Shown here: in pieces, positions 6,711-14,992 of the stretch
Numbering within the stretch: the first letter of the stretch is position 1
Layout: each line of letters opens with the position of its first letter
Origin: Bacteroidota bacterium
GTDB taxonomy: Bacteria > Bacteroidota > Ignavibacteria > Tepidaquicellales > Tepidaquicellaceae
Assembly (NCBI GenBank): GCA_023429265.1
Contig: JAEYVS010000215.1
Coordinates: 1 to 22,461, forward strand
DNA: 22,461 bases
Reading direction: 5' to 3'
Position numbers and translations under genes: made by a program
The notes under the pieces: model-generated
Seen by the model: only the letters and a program-made list of their open reading frames with translations
The model's database searches: none
What the model was told of the DNA's origin: nothing

Positions 6711-7493
6711 ATGAAAAAAGGTAATTATTATTACAAAGAGTATGGTTTTGAAAAGCAATTCTCCTTCTTTTTCGAGAAAGCATGGGAGTTTAGAATTGGA
6801 AGAGATTTTCACGGAAACCCCTGGCGCTTTTTACCGGATTATTTACCATCAATCGTGATAAGGTCAGTATCAGGGGAAACAACTTTTTTATTGAAAGGTC
6901 CTCATTCAAAGAGAGTAAATTTCCCTTCTGTTGAACATACTGTAATTAGGTGTATAAGAGTATATCCTTTTGTGGTAAGTTCAATATTTGAATTAAACTG
7001 CTCTGACATTAAAAATAAGATAATTCACATAGATTCATTGCCTGATAAGAAGATTGACCCTTCGAAGTATTTTTCCCCAGATGGTAAATTTGAAAATGGG
7101 TTAAGTGAGTTTGGGAATGCAGTATTGCGTGCAAATATTACTCCAAGCGATAATCTCATTAACGATACATTGAAGGATTTCATATATTGCAAAGGGAATT
7201 TAGATTATTCATTATTTATTTCGGGAATTGGTATAAGTGAAAGACAATTTCAGAGAAGATTTAAGAATGAAACAGGGCTCAGCGCAAGGGAATTTCTTAG
7301 AATACTAAAGATAATTAAGCTTGCCTCGGATATAGTTGATAATGATTTCTCGGATAGAGGACTTATTTACGATTATGGATACTTTGACCGACCGCATTTT
7401 AACAGAGCATTTAAGGAAATTTTTGGTGTTGCTCCTTTTACTTTTTTAAAGCGCCAGAAAACTATCACTTACGACAAGTTTATTATTAAATGA
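6711..7493 (+). CDS. AraC-family transcriptional regulator
   Basis: The 260-residue protein has an N-terminal half resembling the DUF6597-type sensory domain, including RFLPDYLPSIVI around residues 39-51. A C-terminal AraC-type double helix-turn-helix (about residues 160-250) includes ISERQFQRRFKNETGLSAREF and YFDRPHFNRAFKEIFGVAPFTF. The second motif is the family's most conserved signature. It binds DNA as a cytoplasmic regulator; the ligand is unknown. It is divergent from the GNAT gene, sharing 61 bases of promoter region, and is followed 72 bases later by a secreted protease-like gene, so either could be its target. Its G+C content is lower than that of the housekeeping genes, which may point to acquisition. 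Confidence 0.9.
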   Translation: MKKGNYYYKEYGFEKQFSFFFEKAWEFRIGRDFHGNPWRFLPDYLPSIVIRSVSGETTFLLKGPHSKRVNFPSVEHTVIRCIRVYPFVVSSIFELNCSDIKNKIIHIDSLPDKKIDPSKYFSPDGKFENGLSEFGNAVLRANITPSDNLINDTLKDFIYCKGNLDYSLFISGIGISERQFQRRFKNETGLSAREFLRILKIIKLASDIVDNDFSDRGLIYDYGYFDRPHFNRAFKEIFGVAPFTFLKRQKTITYDKFIIK

Positions 7494-7565
7494 TCTTGAC
7501 GTAATTTTACAATAAAAGTTCTTATATTTCTTGTAATTTAGTATGTTAACTAAATTCAAGAATCT

Positions 7566-8864
7566 ATGTACTCATTTAAAAACCTGTTATTGATATCCAT
7601 AGTCTCGATTCTATTTTTCTCAGAACGGGGATATGTGGAAACTCCTGAAGGTGATAATGATCCATTCGTAAAATTATATTCATTGTTGGATGGGGAAGAA
7701 TTTTTCAAATTCAGGAACCTCCTTAATGCTTCAAAATCTGATCTTAAAAAATGGCAACTGGCATATTTTGAAATGCTTTTTCAGAATCTGAACAATAAAC
7801 CCGAGCTTTCTAACAGCCAAGGTAACTTATTAATTACTGAATTCGAGGAAATAATACCTGACTCTTTAAGAAAAGTTGTTTACGTGACAATGGCAACAAA
7901 TTATGTTCATTTAGGTAATTATTTGAAGGCTTCTGAGTTTACTAATTATGTGCTCGATAGTCTGAACCAATATCTTGACAAAGATGAACTGGGAAATCTT
8001 CAAAACAACAGCAGGATCTGGGAGATATGCATAGGTGTCCCTCCACAGACTTCAGAGATTACAGCTGATTCCAGGATAGAGTTTGGGAGCAGTTTCGCAG
8101 GCAAGACTGTGCCAGTAGACATTAATGGAGTGAAAGGTGATTTTATTTTTGATACAGGGGCTAATTTTTCCGTTATGATGAAATCTTATGCCGAAAAAAC
8201 CGGGATTAAGATTCTTGAAGGAACATTCAAAGTGAATTCTATTTCCGGTATTAAAATTGATTCAGAAATCGGATATGCTGAAAAAATGAAGATTGGGAAT
8301 ATAAAATTCAAAAATGTTTTATTCCTGGTGTTTCCTGATGAAGCTTTGACCTTTTCTATGGGACTTAGCCTTGAAGCAATAATCGGATTTCCGGTAATAA
8401 GAGATATGAAGGAGATTCAGATCTCTCAGAATGACCTTTTTATCCCCCTAAATCCTGATGTCGAATCTTATAATAATTTCTTGCTTAATGGTTTTACTCC
8501 CGTCGTGGAAGTTATAACCAGAAATGATTCACTTACATTTGCATTTGACACAGGAGCAACAAATACATTATTATACTCTCCATATTTTGATCTTTACAGA
8601 GAAGAGATTGAGATGAATTATGAATTGCAGAAAATCAAGGTCGAAGGCGCGGGTGGAGCTGTCGAATATAAAGGTTTTATTCTCGATAGAATCGACCTTA
8701 ATGTAGGCAGTGTGACATCTTCAATTAATAAAGTCGAACTATTATCTGAACCTATTCCGAACCGTGATTCTAAATATTTTGGTAATTTAGGCAGAGATTA
8801 CATATTCCAGCATAAATCCTACATTATTAATTTTGAGAATATGTTCATAGATTTCAAAGATTAA
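7566..8864 (+). CDS. Secreted protein with two retropepsin-like aspartyl protease domains
   Basis: The 432-residue product starts with a hydrophobic signal-like segment (MYSFKNLLLISIVSILFFS). Residues about 60-150 are helical and TPR-like. Two clan-AA aspartic protease domains follow: the first has FDTGANFSVM with Asp196, the second FDTGATNTLL with Asp328. Each is followed by the expected glycine-rich turns, and the second ends in the family's GRDYIF-x-H-x-IINF block. Viral retropepsins dimerise to pair two such Asp residues. Here both copies lie on one chain, so an intramolecular pseudo-dimer is possible. The start is chosen because it gives the signal segment; no Shine-Dalgarno is seen. Its stop codon overlaps the stop of the convergent neighbour. 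Confidence 0.8.
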   Translation: MYSFKNLLLISIVSILFFSERGYVETPEGDNDPFVKLYSLLDGEEFFKFRNLLNASKSDLKKWQLAYFEMLFQNLNNKPELSNSQGNLLITEFEEIIPDSLRKVVYVTMATNYVHLGNYLKASEFTNYVLDSLNQYLDKDELGNLQNNSRIWEICIGVPPQTSEITADSRIEFGSSFAGKTVPVDINGVKGDFIFDTGANFSVMMKSYAEKTGIKILEGTFKVNSISGIKIDSEIGYAEKMKIGNIKFKNVLFLVFPDEALTFSMGLSLEAIIGFPVIRDMKEIQISQNDLFIPLNPDVESYNNFLLNGFTPVVEVITRNDSLTFAFDTGATNTLLYSPYFDLYREEIEMNYELQKIKVEGAGGAVEYKGFILDRIDLNVGSVTSSINKVELLSEPIPNRDSKYFGNLGRDYIFQHKSYIINFENMFIDFKD

Positions 8865-10453
8865 TATACCTTATGAGGTTTCTTTCGCTTTGCCAATGCT
8901 TTGAAAAATAGTATAATGCAAGCCAGGGTTATTAATAAAATCAAAATTGATACCACTAAGCTCGGCATCCCTTCTTCAAAAGTCAGCTTACCGTTTGAAA
9001 ACATTATAGCTTTGGTTTGAGCTGATGTATCAAGCCCCATACCTTGCAGCATATTACTCTGGTATGTATCACTGTCCGCGAATTGATTTGCTTCCAGAAA
9101 TCCTGTCCCCACCATTTTTCCTTCTGTATTGTAAATAATTGCCGAACCGTTCCAGTGAATGTTATTTGAAACATCTATACTGAGTGATTTATCGAATTTA
9201 GTTGCGTCAATGATAAATGTACCATCCGGCAGTTCGATTCTGTATTTAACGGGAAATTCTATTCCGTCACGAACGACAGTTTCCAGAATTTCGGCATTAC
9301 TCTCTACTTTATACTGTGGTGTACCCGGTCCATACCTGTTTGCGATAGGGGTGAACTTCATTCCTTTTGATACCTTCTCATCAGCAGTAAAAAGGCCTGA
9401 AGCCATATATTGGAGTGTGTCGCCAAGGTGAAGGTTTAACCATACGTACTTCCCGAGTCCCCTTGGCTGGTCTTCAAAAATTGACATTGAATTAGAAAGC
9501 AGGGATAGATAAACAGATGATACCCGGTTATTGAGCCATTGCCTGTCCACCCACCCGGTGCCATCGGTATATTGTGAAGTTGAATCTTCCACAGTTAATT
9601 CAGCTCCGGTATTCATTTGCGTGTACGAGAAATAAAGCGTACCTGCTCCTCCAGCGCAAGGAGAGCAGCCTTGTGGATTGTCAAGAAGAGGCTCTCTTTC
9701 TTGTATTAGATTGGCTTTAAAACCGTTATTCATATCTGCTGTATCTTTCCAGGATGTTGTAATGGAAAAGTTTCCAACACCATTCATCGCGAGAGTATTA
9801 TCCCACCCTTCAGGAAGGTCAAGAGCTTTAAATGAGAATTTTGAGTCGGATTCTATTATGTATTCACCTCGGGTTATTTTGTATGGAGTAAATGACCATT
9901 TATCATTCCTTCCTACTCCTGCAGAAATAAAGTAATATGTTGTTGAGCCCATAGGAAGTCCCATCTTCTCTCTGAGTCCCGGAGGGAATGCGTCCATCCT
10001 TATGAGATAATACATATATGATGCTGTATTACCCGCGCTGTCTATGAATGTGCCGTATATCCAGAACCATCCAAGCGCTCCCTGCTCGAACTGAAATGAA
10101 GTCAGCTGCTCCGGTGTACCCTGAATGGGATCGATTCTGTAATATCCCAGTTCTGAATTAGGGGCACCGTAAAGTAACAGAGGCATCTGTTCATCGGTGA
10201 CTCCCTGTATCTTGCTCTCCACCATCTCCAGTGCTTCGCTCTTATACGGTTCAAGAAATGTGCTATTCTCCTTAATGTACTTCAACCGCTCCGGCATCAG
10301 AGTCTTCATCCGGGAAAATGGCATCGAGGTATATGTCCCGGGCACAATCACTGTTTTCAAAGGATCTTCAAGAACGGGATCGCGTTTGGATGTGACCAGG
10401 ACTAATAAAACAATGATTATAAGCAGATACAGAAATGGTTTAAGTATCCTCAT
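8861..10453 (-). CDS. Membrane-anchored AttH/CrtC-like (lipocalin-fold) protein
   Basis: The 530-residue protein has an N-terminal membrane segment (residues 7-21), a large extracytoplasmic part and a second membrane segment near residues 500-518 followed by the basic tail KRKKPHKVY. The hallmark is GTGWVDRQW (W301-W306), matching the G-x-x-W-x-D-x-Q-W block of the AttH/CrtC family of hydroxyneurosporene synthase-like proteins, which form two lipocalin-like barrels. GTGFLEANQF late in the chain matches the family's second signature. CrtC adds water to carotenoids, but many relatives are of unknown function and no carotenoid genes are present here. A Cys-x-x-Cys (CSPC, residues 263-266) lies between the barrels. 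Family assignment is moderately sure; the substrate is unknown. Confidence 0.7.
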   Translation of the reverse strand: MRILKPFLYLLIIIVLLVLVTSKRDPVLEDPLKTVIVPGTYTSMPFSRMKTLMPERLKYIKENSTFLEPYKSEALEMVESKIQGVTDEQMPLLLYGAPNSELGYYRIDPIQGTPEQLTSFQFEQGALGWFWIYGTFIDSAGNTASYMYYLIRMDAFPPGLREKMGLPMGSTTYYFISAGVGRNDKWSFTPYKITRGEYIIESDSKFSFKALDLPEGWDNTLAMNGVGNFSITTSWKDTADMNNGFKANLIQEREPLLDNPQGCSPCAGGAGTLYFSYTQMNTGAELTVEDSTSQYTDGTGWVDRQWLNNRVSSVYLSLLSNSMSIFEDQPRGLGKYVWLNLHLGDTLQYMASGLFTADEKVSKGMKFTPIANRYGPGTPQYKVESNAEILETVVRDGIEFPVKYRIELPDGTFIIDATKFDKSLSIDVSNNIHWNGSAIIYNTEGKMVGTGFLEANQFADSDTYQSNMLQGMGLDTSAQTKAIMFSNGKLTFEEGMPSLVVSILILLITLACIILFFKALAKRKKPHKVY

Positions 10454-10516
10454 TTGGCGGGAGATTTAGTTACACAAATATTGTGATTATATGTGCGTAT
10501 TACAAGATTAAAACAT

Positions 10517-10543
10517 AAAAAAGCAGGGATTGTAGTCCCGGCT
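10517..10543 (-). terminator. Intrinsic terminator of the T9SS cargo gene
   Basis: On the minus strand, AGCCGGGA pairs with TCCCTGCT (one mismatch) around a 6-nt loop and is followed by six T residues. It lies 25 bases after the stop of the gene at 10568-12625 and before the start of the AttH-like gene, so the latter has its own promoter. Confidence 0.75.
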
Positions 10544-10567
10544 AGAAAATTTGTCTATATCCAAAAA

Positions 10568-12625
10568 TTATTTCAATAAGACCATCCGCTTTACTTCAAA
10601 ATATCCATCTCCTGAAAGTCTGTAAAAATATGTGCCAGAAGGCAAACCTGAAGCATCAAAGTCAACGGAGTATGAACCTGCATTAAATTCATCGCTTACA
10701 AGAGTTTTAATCTCCTTACCTAAAAGGTCGTATATCTTAATACTGACAATTCCTTGCCTAGGAATGTCAAAGTTAATCTTCGTAGATGGATTAAAGGGAT
10801 TCGGATAATTTTGGGAAAGCGAGTATTCAGAGGGAATCTGTATTGGAATAGGTTCAAGATCAGTTAAATAATCAATTTCAGTTCTGTAAATACCAGATGT
10901 TGAACCTCCCAATATTTGATTATTAACTATAAGTAACTTTGTAATGTTATTATGAATCAACCCTTCATTCTTATATCTCCATGTTGCCCCATAATCAGTT
11001 GATATTCCTATACCGCCTGATGGAGAACATACAATTATATAGTTATCATAAGTTTCTACATTATTTAAACTATAGGGGAAATTTGTTAACTGCCAGTTTA
11101 GCCCCCCGTCTGAAGAAATGTATAAACCAGGATCATTATTAGTGGAACTTGTCGCTGCATATATATGAGTACTTGTATGTCCCATATCTCTCACGGACCG
11201 ATTATTTAAAGAGGTAGGTTCCCAGGTGCTACCTGAATTAGTTGTATAGTAAATACCAATAGAATAATTTCCTGCAAATAATTTTCCATTAAATTCTTCA
11301 AAACAATAAGTTATTGAGCTCGGAAGTCCCCAGCCGCTCCAATCTAAACCATAATTTGAAGACATTTTTATTCCAATATAAGCGTCACCAGCGAGAATAA
11401 AATTATTATGGCTAGTTACCGAATTTATAGTTCTATTTCTTAGGCTTGTAAGATCCCAATTTAATCCGTTGTCGCTGGATCTTAATACACCTCCCGTATC
11501 AGTATGAATTGTATATGCTCCTGCGAATAAAAAAGAATCTAATTGGGTGAAGCTCAAAATGGTTTTTTCTCTTAGGTTTGATTGTATCCAGTTTTCACCA
11601 AGATCATCCGAATAATAAATCCCAAAATTGGATGTACCTGCAAATAATCGATTCCCTGATCTAAATAATGAGCCAATAGGAATATCACTTGGTAAATATT
11701 GGTTCCATTTTATCCCATTATCTTCCGAAAAAAGTACTCCACGGTATTCAGTACCCGCAACAATTTTCGAATTGATCTTGGTCATAGATACAATGTGAGA
11801 ATTCTCTGCACCGGGAATTTCAATCCAGTTATTGCCATTATTAAAAGATTTAAAAATTATGCTTTCGTAGTTTGAGAAAGCGGTAATATAAAAATCTTCA
11901 TTTACAGAAGAGATATTATAAATATAGAAGCCAGTCGGCAGAGAGAAAGAAATTTGAGACCATGAAACACCATTAAAAGATGTATACAATTCATTATCGT
12001 TAGATGCTAAAGTTACATTTCCATTCGAACATAAGTTCATACAATCAAAAGATGTTAGATTAGACTGATTCCACGAATCCCCAAGATTTGTAGAATAATA
12101 TAATCCCCCTGTGCCTGAATATGCTCCGGGAGAATAACCTAAAATTACAGTTGAATTATGAGTTACAAGCTTAGATGGCTCACCATTATCAATATAAGTA
12201 GTATCTATCCATGTTTGCCCAAAATTTGTTGAGCGAATGATACTGTGACCCATAATTGCAAACAGGAAATCACTACTTTTAGCTAAAGAGGATACCATTC
12301 GATTTTGTCCTACTCTAGTTAAAAATGTATTACCCCCATCGTTGGAATAGTATAATCCATATCCTCCAGCTAGGATGTTGTTTCCTTCAACTAACAAACA
12401 AGAGTAATTGCTACTATCGTTAAGTGGAGTCTTTAGCCATTTTTTACATTCATTAGTAGATTTGTAAAGTCCATGATAATTTAAACCATATATAGAATTT
12501 ATTCCATCACTGGCGACGATTGTATTCGTAATGGATGGCATTCCGCTTGATACAGATTCCCATTGAGCAAAAAGACCGTAGGGATTAAATTGTAAACAGA
12601 ATAAAAAAAGTAGTAGATTTCTCAT
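10568..12625 (-). CDS. Secreted beta-propeller (BNR/YCF48-like repeat) protein with type IX sorting domain
   Basis: The 685-residue protein starts with a signal peptide (MRNLLLFLFCLQFNPYGLFAQ). About ten to twelve repeats follow, each with an SxDxGxxW-like Asp-box (for example SNDGGNTF, SDDLGENWIQS, SSDGGLNWQLT), typical of BNR/sortilin/YCF48-type propellers. From about residue 600 comes a type IX secretion sorting domain: SLSQNYPNPFNPSTKINFDI, then a FlgD-like Ig fold (SIKIYDLLGKEIKTL), then SGTYFYRLSGDG and the closing VKRMVLLK. Such proteins are exported through the T9SS and cleaved or attached at the cell surface. The propeller probably binds a glycan or protein ligand; no catalytic residues are visible. 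It is divergent from the lipoprotein gene at 12781. Confidence 0.9.
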   Translation of the reverse strand: MRNLLLFLFCLQFNPYGLFAQWESVSSGMPSITNTIVASDGINSIYGLNYHGLYKSTNECKKWLKTPLNDSSNYSCLLVEGNNILAGGYGLYYSNDGGNTFLTRVGQNRMVSSLAKSSDFLFAIMGHSIIRSTNFGQTWIDTTYIDNGEPSKLVTHNSTVILGYSPGAYSGTGGLYYSTNLGDSWNQSNLTSFDCMNLCSNGNVTLASNDNELYTSFNGVSWSQISFSLPTGFYIYNISSVNEDFYITAFSNYESIIFKSFNNGNNWIEIPGAENSHIVSMTKINSKIVAGTEYRGVLFSEDNGIKWNQYLPSDIPIGSLFRSGNRLFAGTSNFGIYYSDDLGENWIQSNLREKTILSFTQLDSFLFAGAYTIHTDTGGVLRSSDNGLNWDLTSLRNRTINSVTSHNNFILAGDAYIGIKMSSNYGLDWSGWGLPSSITYCFEEFNGKLFAGNYSIGIYYTTNSGSTWEPTSLNNRSVRDMGHTSTHIYAATSSTNNDPGLYISSDGGLNWQLTNFPYSLNNVETYDNYIIVCSPSGGIGISTDYGATWRYKNEGLIHNNITKLLIVNNQILGGSTSGIYRTEIDYLTDLEPIPIQIPSEYSLSQNYPNPFNPSTKINFDIPRQGIVSIKIYDLLGKEIKTLVSDEFNAGSYSVDFDASGLPSGTYFYRLSGDGYFEVKRMVLLK

Positions 12626-12750
12626 TGTTATCTGGTTAATTATTTAAATTTATAAAATCGCGGATGAAAAGACAAGAAGTTTTATAAGTAGTAGATAAAT
12701 CATCTTAAAAAAACACCTTTTTTAAATTCATTTATATAATATTGTTTGTT

Positions 12751-12758
12751 TATTTTTG
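12751..12758 (+). promoter_or_regulatory. Candidate TAnnTTTG -7 box for the lipoprotein gene
   Basis: TATTTTTG lies 22 bases before the ATG at 12781 and sits in the same longer string found before the DUF3298 pair. No TTG is seen at the expected upstream distance, so the support is the -7 box alone. Confidence 0.35.
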
Positions 12759-12780
12759 TATATAACCTATATCTCAAAAT

Positions 12781-13335
12781 ATGAAGAAAATATTCTTGTT
12801 ATTATTGGTAATAATCTCTTTCTCCCTTCTCTCATGCTATAATAAATCCGAGGATCCAAATTCAAAAATGGATGACACTACACGTTTTCGTGGTAAAGAA
12901 AATACAACTACCGGTGAAAATAATGACAAGGTCACCCAGGATGCAAATAGCGAAGAGAAAGCTCCTCCTACTGATGAAAAACCGCTCACAGAAAAAACTC
13001 CCGAAGGCATCCGGGTGAATTTCCCTGTTGGAGTAATGGAAGTTTCCATAACCGGTAAAATAGACGGTCTGAATAGCGTTACATATTTGCTCGATGTAAC
13101 AAAAGGACAGACCATTACCGGAAGCATAGAAGCCGTAAGTGAATCAGGCAAGGAGCAGGGGAATATTCGTTTCTCCCAGATAATCAGTCCCTCAGGAAAC
13201 GCGGACGGTCCTTTTGGTCCATCAATTAAATATGATCTTACCGAAGCCGGTACCTGGAAATTAATTGTAAGTGAAAACCAGATGTCAGGTGACCCCTGGA
13301 CAGGTGAGTTTAAAATGATAGTGGGAATAAAGTAA
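12781..13335 (+). CDS. Lipoprotein with PPC/PliG-like beta-sandwich domain
   Basis: The 184-residue protein has a lipoprotein signal with lipobox SLLSC (Cys19). A disordered, charged linker (about residues 22-80) full of Glu, Lys, Thr and Asn follows. The last 100 residues, SVTYLLDVTKGQTITGSI ... FSQIISPSGN ... LTEAGTWKLIV, have the pattern of the bacterial pre-peptidase C-terminal fold: a Y-x-x-x-V-x-KGQ strand, an I-x-x-PSG turn, and an AGTWKLIV strand. The g-type lysozyme inhibitor PliG has the same layout, so a periplasmic inhibitor or binding role is possible. The resemblance is by pattern only. It would be held in the inner or outer membrane. Confidence 0.75.
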   Translation: MKKIFLLLLVIISFSLLSCYNKSEDPNSKMDDTTRFRGKENTTTGENNDKVTQDANSEEKAPPTDEKPLTEKTPEGIRVNFPVGVMEVSITGKIDGLNSVTYLLDVTKGQTITGSIEAVSESGKEQGNIRFSQIISPSGNADGPFGPSIKYDLTEAGTWKLIVSENQMSGDPWTGEFKMIVGIK

Positions 13336-13343
13336 GTTTAACA

Positions 13344-13374
13344 AAGAAAGCCTTTGATAATCACAGGCTTTCTT
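13344..13374. terminator. Terminator hairpin between convergent genes
   Basis: AAGAAAGCCT (13344-13353) and AGGCTTTCTT (13365-13374) form a perfect 10-bp stem with an 11-nt loop. The T-rich right arm serves the plus-strand lipoprotein gene and the A-rich left arm could serve the minus-strand gene ending at 13396. There is no extended T-run, so it may be weak. Confidence 0.65.
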
Positions 13375-13395
13375 AAATTCTATTACAAAAGTCGT

Positions 13396-13803
13396 TTACT
13401 CCACAGGCACATCATCTGCTTCACCGGGAACCTGTTTAAATTTCGTTTCACCTTCGCGTTTTGGAGTTATTTTTACTTCTGCCTCGGTAGTAGAGCTGCT
13501 CTCGTATGGCGCATCAATACCGGTATTACTTTCTACTTCATGAGGATTACCTTCACTATTATATTTCTCCTTCACTTGCTCTGCATTTAATGTGTTCTCA
13601 TCCTGAGTACGCTCTTCCGGTATTATACCCGCCTCTCTGTCTATTTCTTCCTGTGTAGGAGTCTTGTCGGATTTACGTTCTACCGAAACCTTTTTGTCCT
13701 GTGTATCACCCTTTACTTCTTTTTCCTGTGCATATCCTGAATTTGAAACAATTAAGACTAATACTACAATTCCAAATAAATACCTTAATTTTAATAGATT
13801 CAT
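13396..13803 (-). CDS. Secreted, charged, low-complexity protein of unknown function
   Basis: I do not recognise a family. The 135-residue protein has a signal peptide (LRYLFGIVVLVLIVSNSGYA, cleaved before QEKEV). The mature part of about 110 residues is almost all Glu, Lys, Asp, Thr, Pro and Ser, with no predicted hydrophobic core. It is therefore likely disordered in the periplasm or outside the cell. The gene starts 11 bases after the stop of the gene at 13815-14276, so the two form a two-gene operon and may act together. There is no cysteine in the mature part. Confidence 0.6.
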   Translation of the reverse strand: MNLLKLRYLFGIVVLVLIVSNSGYAQEKEVKGDTQDKKVSVERKSDKTPTQEEIDREAGIIPEERTQDENTLNAEQVKEKYNSEGNPHEVESNTGIDAPYESSSTTEAEVKITPKREGETKFKQVPGEADDVPVE

Positions 13804-13814
13804 TGTTTTTTGAT

Positions 13815-14276
13815 TTATTTTTTTACCGCTTCTACCCAGAACCTGAACTGGTTCCAGAAAAATCTTATCTTGGTCTGATCCTCATTCCATTCCCTGTAAA
13901 CAAATGTACCGCCTCTATTTATCGATTCCTCATGGACCGGTGCGGAAATGTGATTTGGAGAATAAGGAAGTGTGGGGTCGATATGGTCTTTGTTTAGGTC
14001 TTCCTTTCCAAACTTTGCCACAAGCTCATTATAAACCGCGTGGTAATCCATAATAGTAGCATTTTCTATGTAGAATACAAAACCGGCTTCAGGAACATAA
14101 TTAATCCCAGTAAATCCTGCTGCTGTTGCATCATTGGTGTTATTGTAGATACCTTCCTCATAAGTCCAGGATATTGCGGCATCCACATCCTGAACATCGA
14201 TATTCCATAATGTTTGTGATTGAACAGCGCCTGAAAGCGCGAATATCAATCCGGCTGTAATGATTATTTTTTTCAT
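13815..14276 (-). CDS. Secreted protein of unknown function
   Basis: I do not recognise a family. The 153-residue product starts with a signal peptide (KKIIITAGLIFALSGAVQS, cleaved near QTLW). The mature part of about 130 residues has many aromatics: a WNIDVQDVDAAISWTYEEG stretch near the start, FVFYIENATIMDYHAVYNELVAKFGKED in the middle, and a C-terminal FVYREWNEDQTKIRFFWNQF, which looks like alternating strands. It could be a small alpha/beta domain that compares an expected and measured state, but no catalytic residues are seen. It leads a probable operon with the disordered protein 11 bases downstream. Confidence 0.6.
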   Translation of the reverse strand: MKKIIITAGLIFALSGAVQSQTLWNIDVQDVDAAISWTYEEGIYNNTNDATAAGFTGINYVPEAGFVFYIENATIMDYHAVYNELVAKFGKEDLNKDHIDPTLPYSPNHISAPVHEESINRGGTFVYREWNEDQTKIRFFWNQFRFWVEAVKK

Positions 14277-14465
14277 ATCACTTATCGTTATGCTTAATAT
14301 ACTATAAGTCTATTAATTGAAACTTGCTATGTCTTTTTCTTGTTCCATTTGCATACTGATATTTTTAGTTATGTGGTAGTATGGTGCATGCTTAGACCGG
14401 ACAAATAGCTTGTATTTGATATCCAGATTCTCTAATTTTACTTCGATTAAATGATTAATTATTTG

Positions 14466-14492
14466 AGTGGGTCAATGACCCACTTTTTTTTT
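14466..14492 (+). terminator. Perfect intrinsic terminator abutting the rimP start (possible attenuator)
   Basis: AGTGGGTC (14466-14473) pairs with GACCCACT (14477-14484) around an AAT loop and is followed by nine T residues (14484-14492). Five bases later is the rimP ATG. The convergent-side gene at 13815-14276 reads the other way, so no annotated plus-strand gene ends here. The hairpin therefore lies in the leader of rimP-nusA-infB, or ends an unrecognised leader RNA in 14277-14465. In that 189-bp stretch I see no tRNA or known riboswitch. Confidence 0.8.
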
Positions 14493-14497
14493 CTCGA

Positions 14498-14977
14498 ATG
14501 GAATCAGAAATAATTGATATTACAGAGACTTATCTAAAGAGTTCCGACTACAAACTCGTTGACATTTCCATAAAAGGAGAGAAAAAGAACCGTATTATTG
14601 AACTTTTTCTGGACAGTGAGAAACCGGTTTCTCTTGATGACCTGGCTGATATTAGCAGGGATCTGAATAAGATAATTTCTGAGGATGAGCTGAATTCATC
14701 CATTTCCAAGCTGGTTGTATCTTCTCCGGGAGTTGACAAGCCCTTTAAGTTTGCCTGGCAGCTTAAAAAACACATTGGGAGAATACTTGAAATAGTAACT
14801 ACTAATGATGAAAATGATGGAAAATTTGAAGCAAAGCTGGAAGATATGGATGATAATGGAATTTTGACATTAACAAAAGAAATCAAAAAAGGGAAAAAAT
14901 CTCAGGGCATTTCCAATGAACCATTTAAAATGGATTTTTCCTCGATAAAAGAATCAAAAGTTGTAATAAAATTTTAA
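14498..14977 (+). CDS. rimP: Ribosome maturation factor RimP
   Basis: The 159-residue protein matches RimP, which binds the 30S subunit and helps mature its 3' domain. Visible features are LVDISIKGEKKNRIIELFLDSEKPVSLDDLADISRDL in the N-terminal alpha/beta domain, the signature KLVVSSPGVDKPFKF around residues 70-84 and the C-terminal SH3-like barrel starting near HIGRILEI. The length is normal. The start is the first ATG after the leader terminator, and there is no Shine-Dalgarno, since the nine-T run occupies that place. It is the first gene of the operon, with nusA 15 bases downstream, as in many bacteria. Confidence 0.95.
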   Translation: MESEIIDITETYLKSSDYKLVDISIKGEKKNRIIELFLDSEKPVSLDDLADISRDLNKIISEDELNSSISKLVVSSPGVDKPFKFAWQLKKHIGRILEIVTTNDENDGKFEAKLEDMDDNGILTLTKEIKKGKKSQGISNEPFKMDFSSIKESKVVIKF

Positions 14978-14992
14978 AAAACTAAACTTGTA

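Noticed and set aside
14277..14465. A tRNA or known riboswitch in the leader of the rimP operon
   Set aside because: No cloverleaf or familiar aptamer consensus could be found by eye; only the terminal hairpin is supported.
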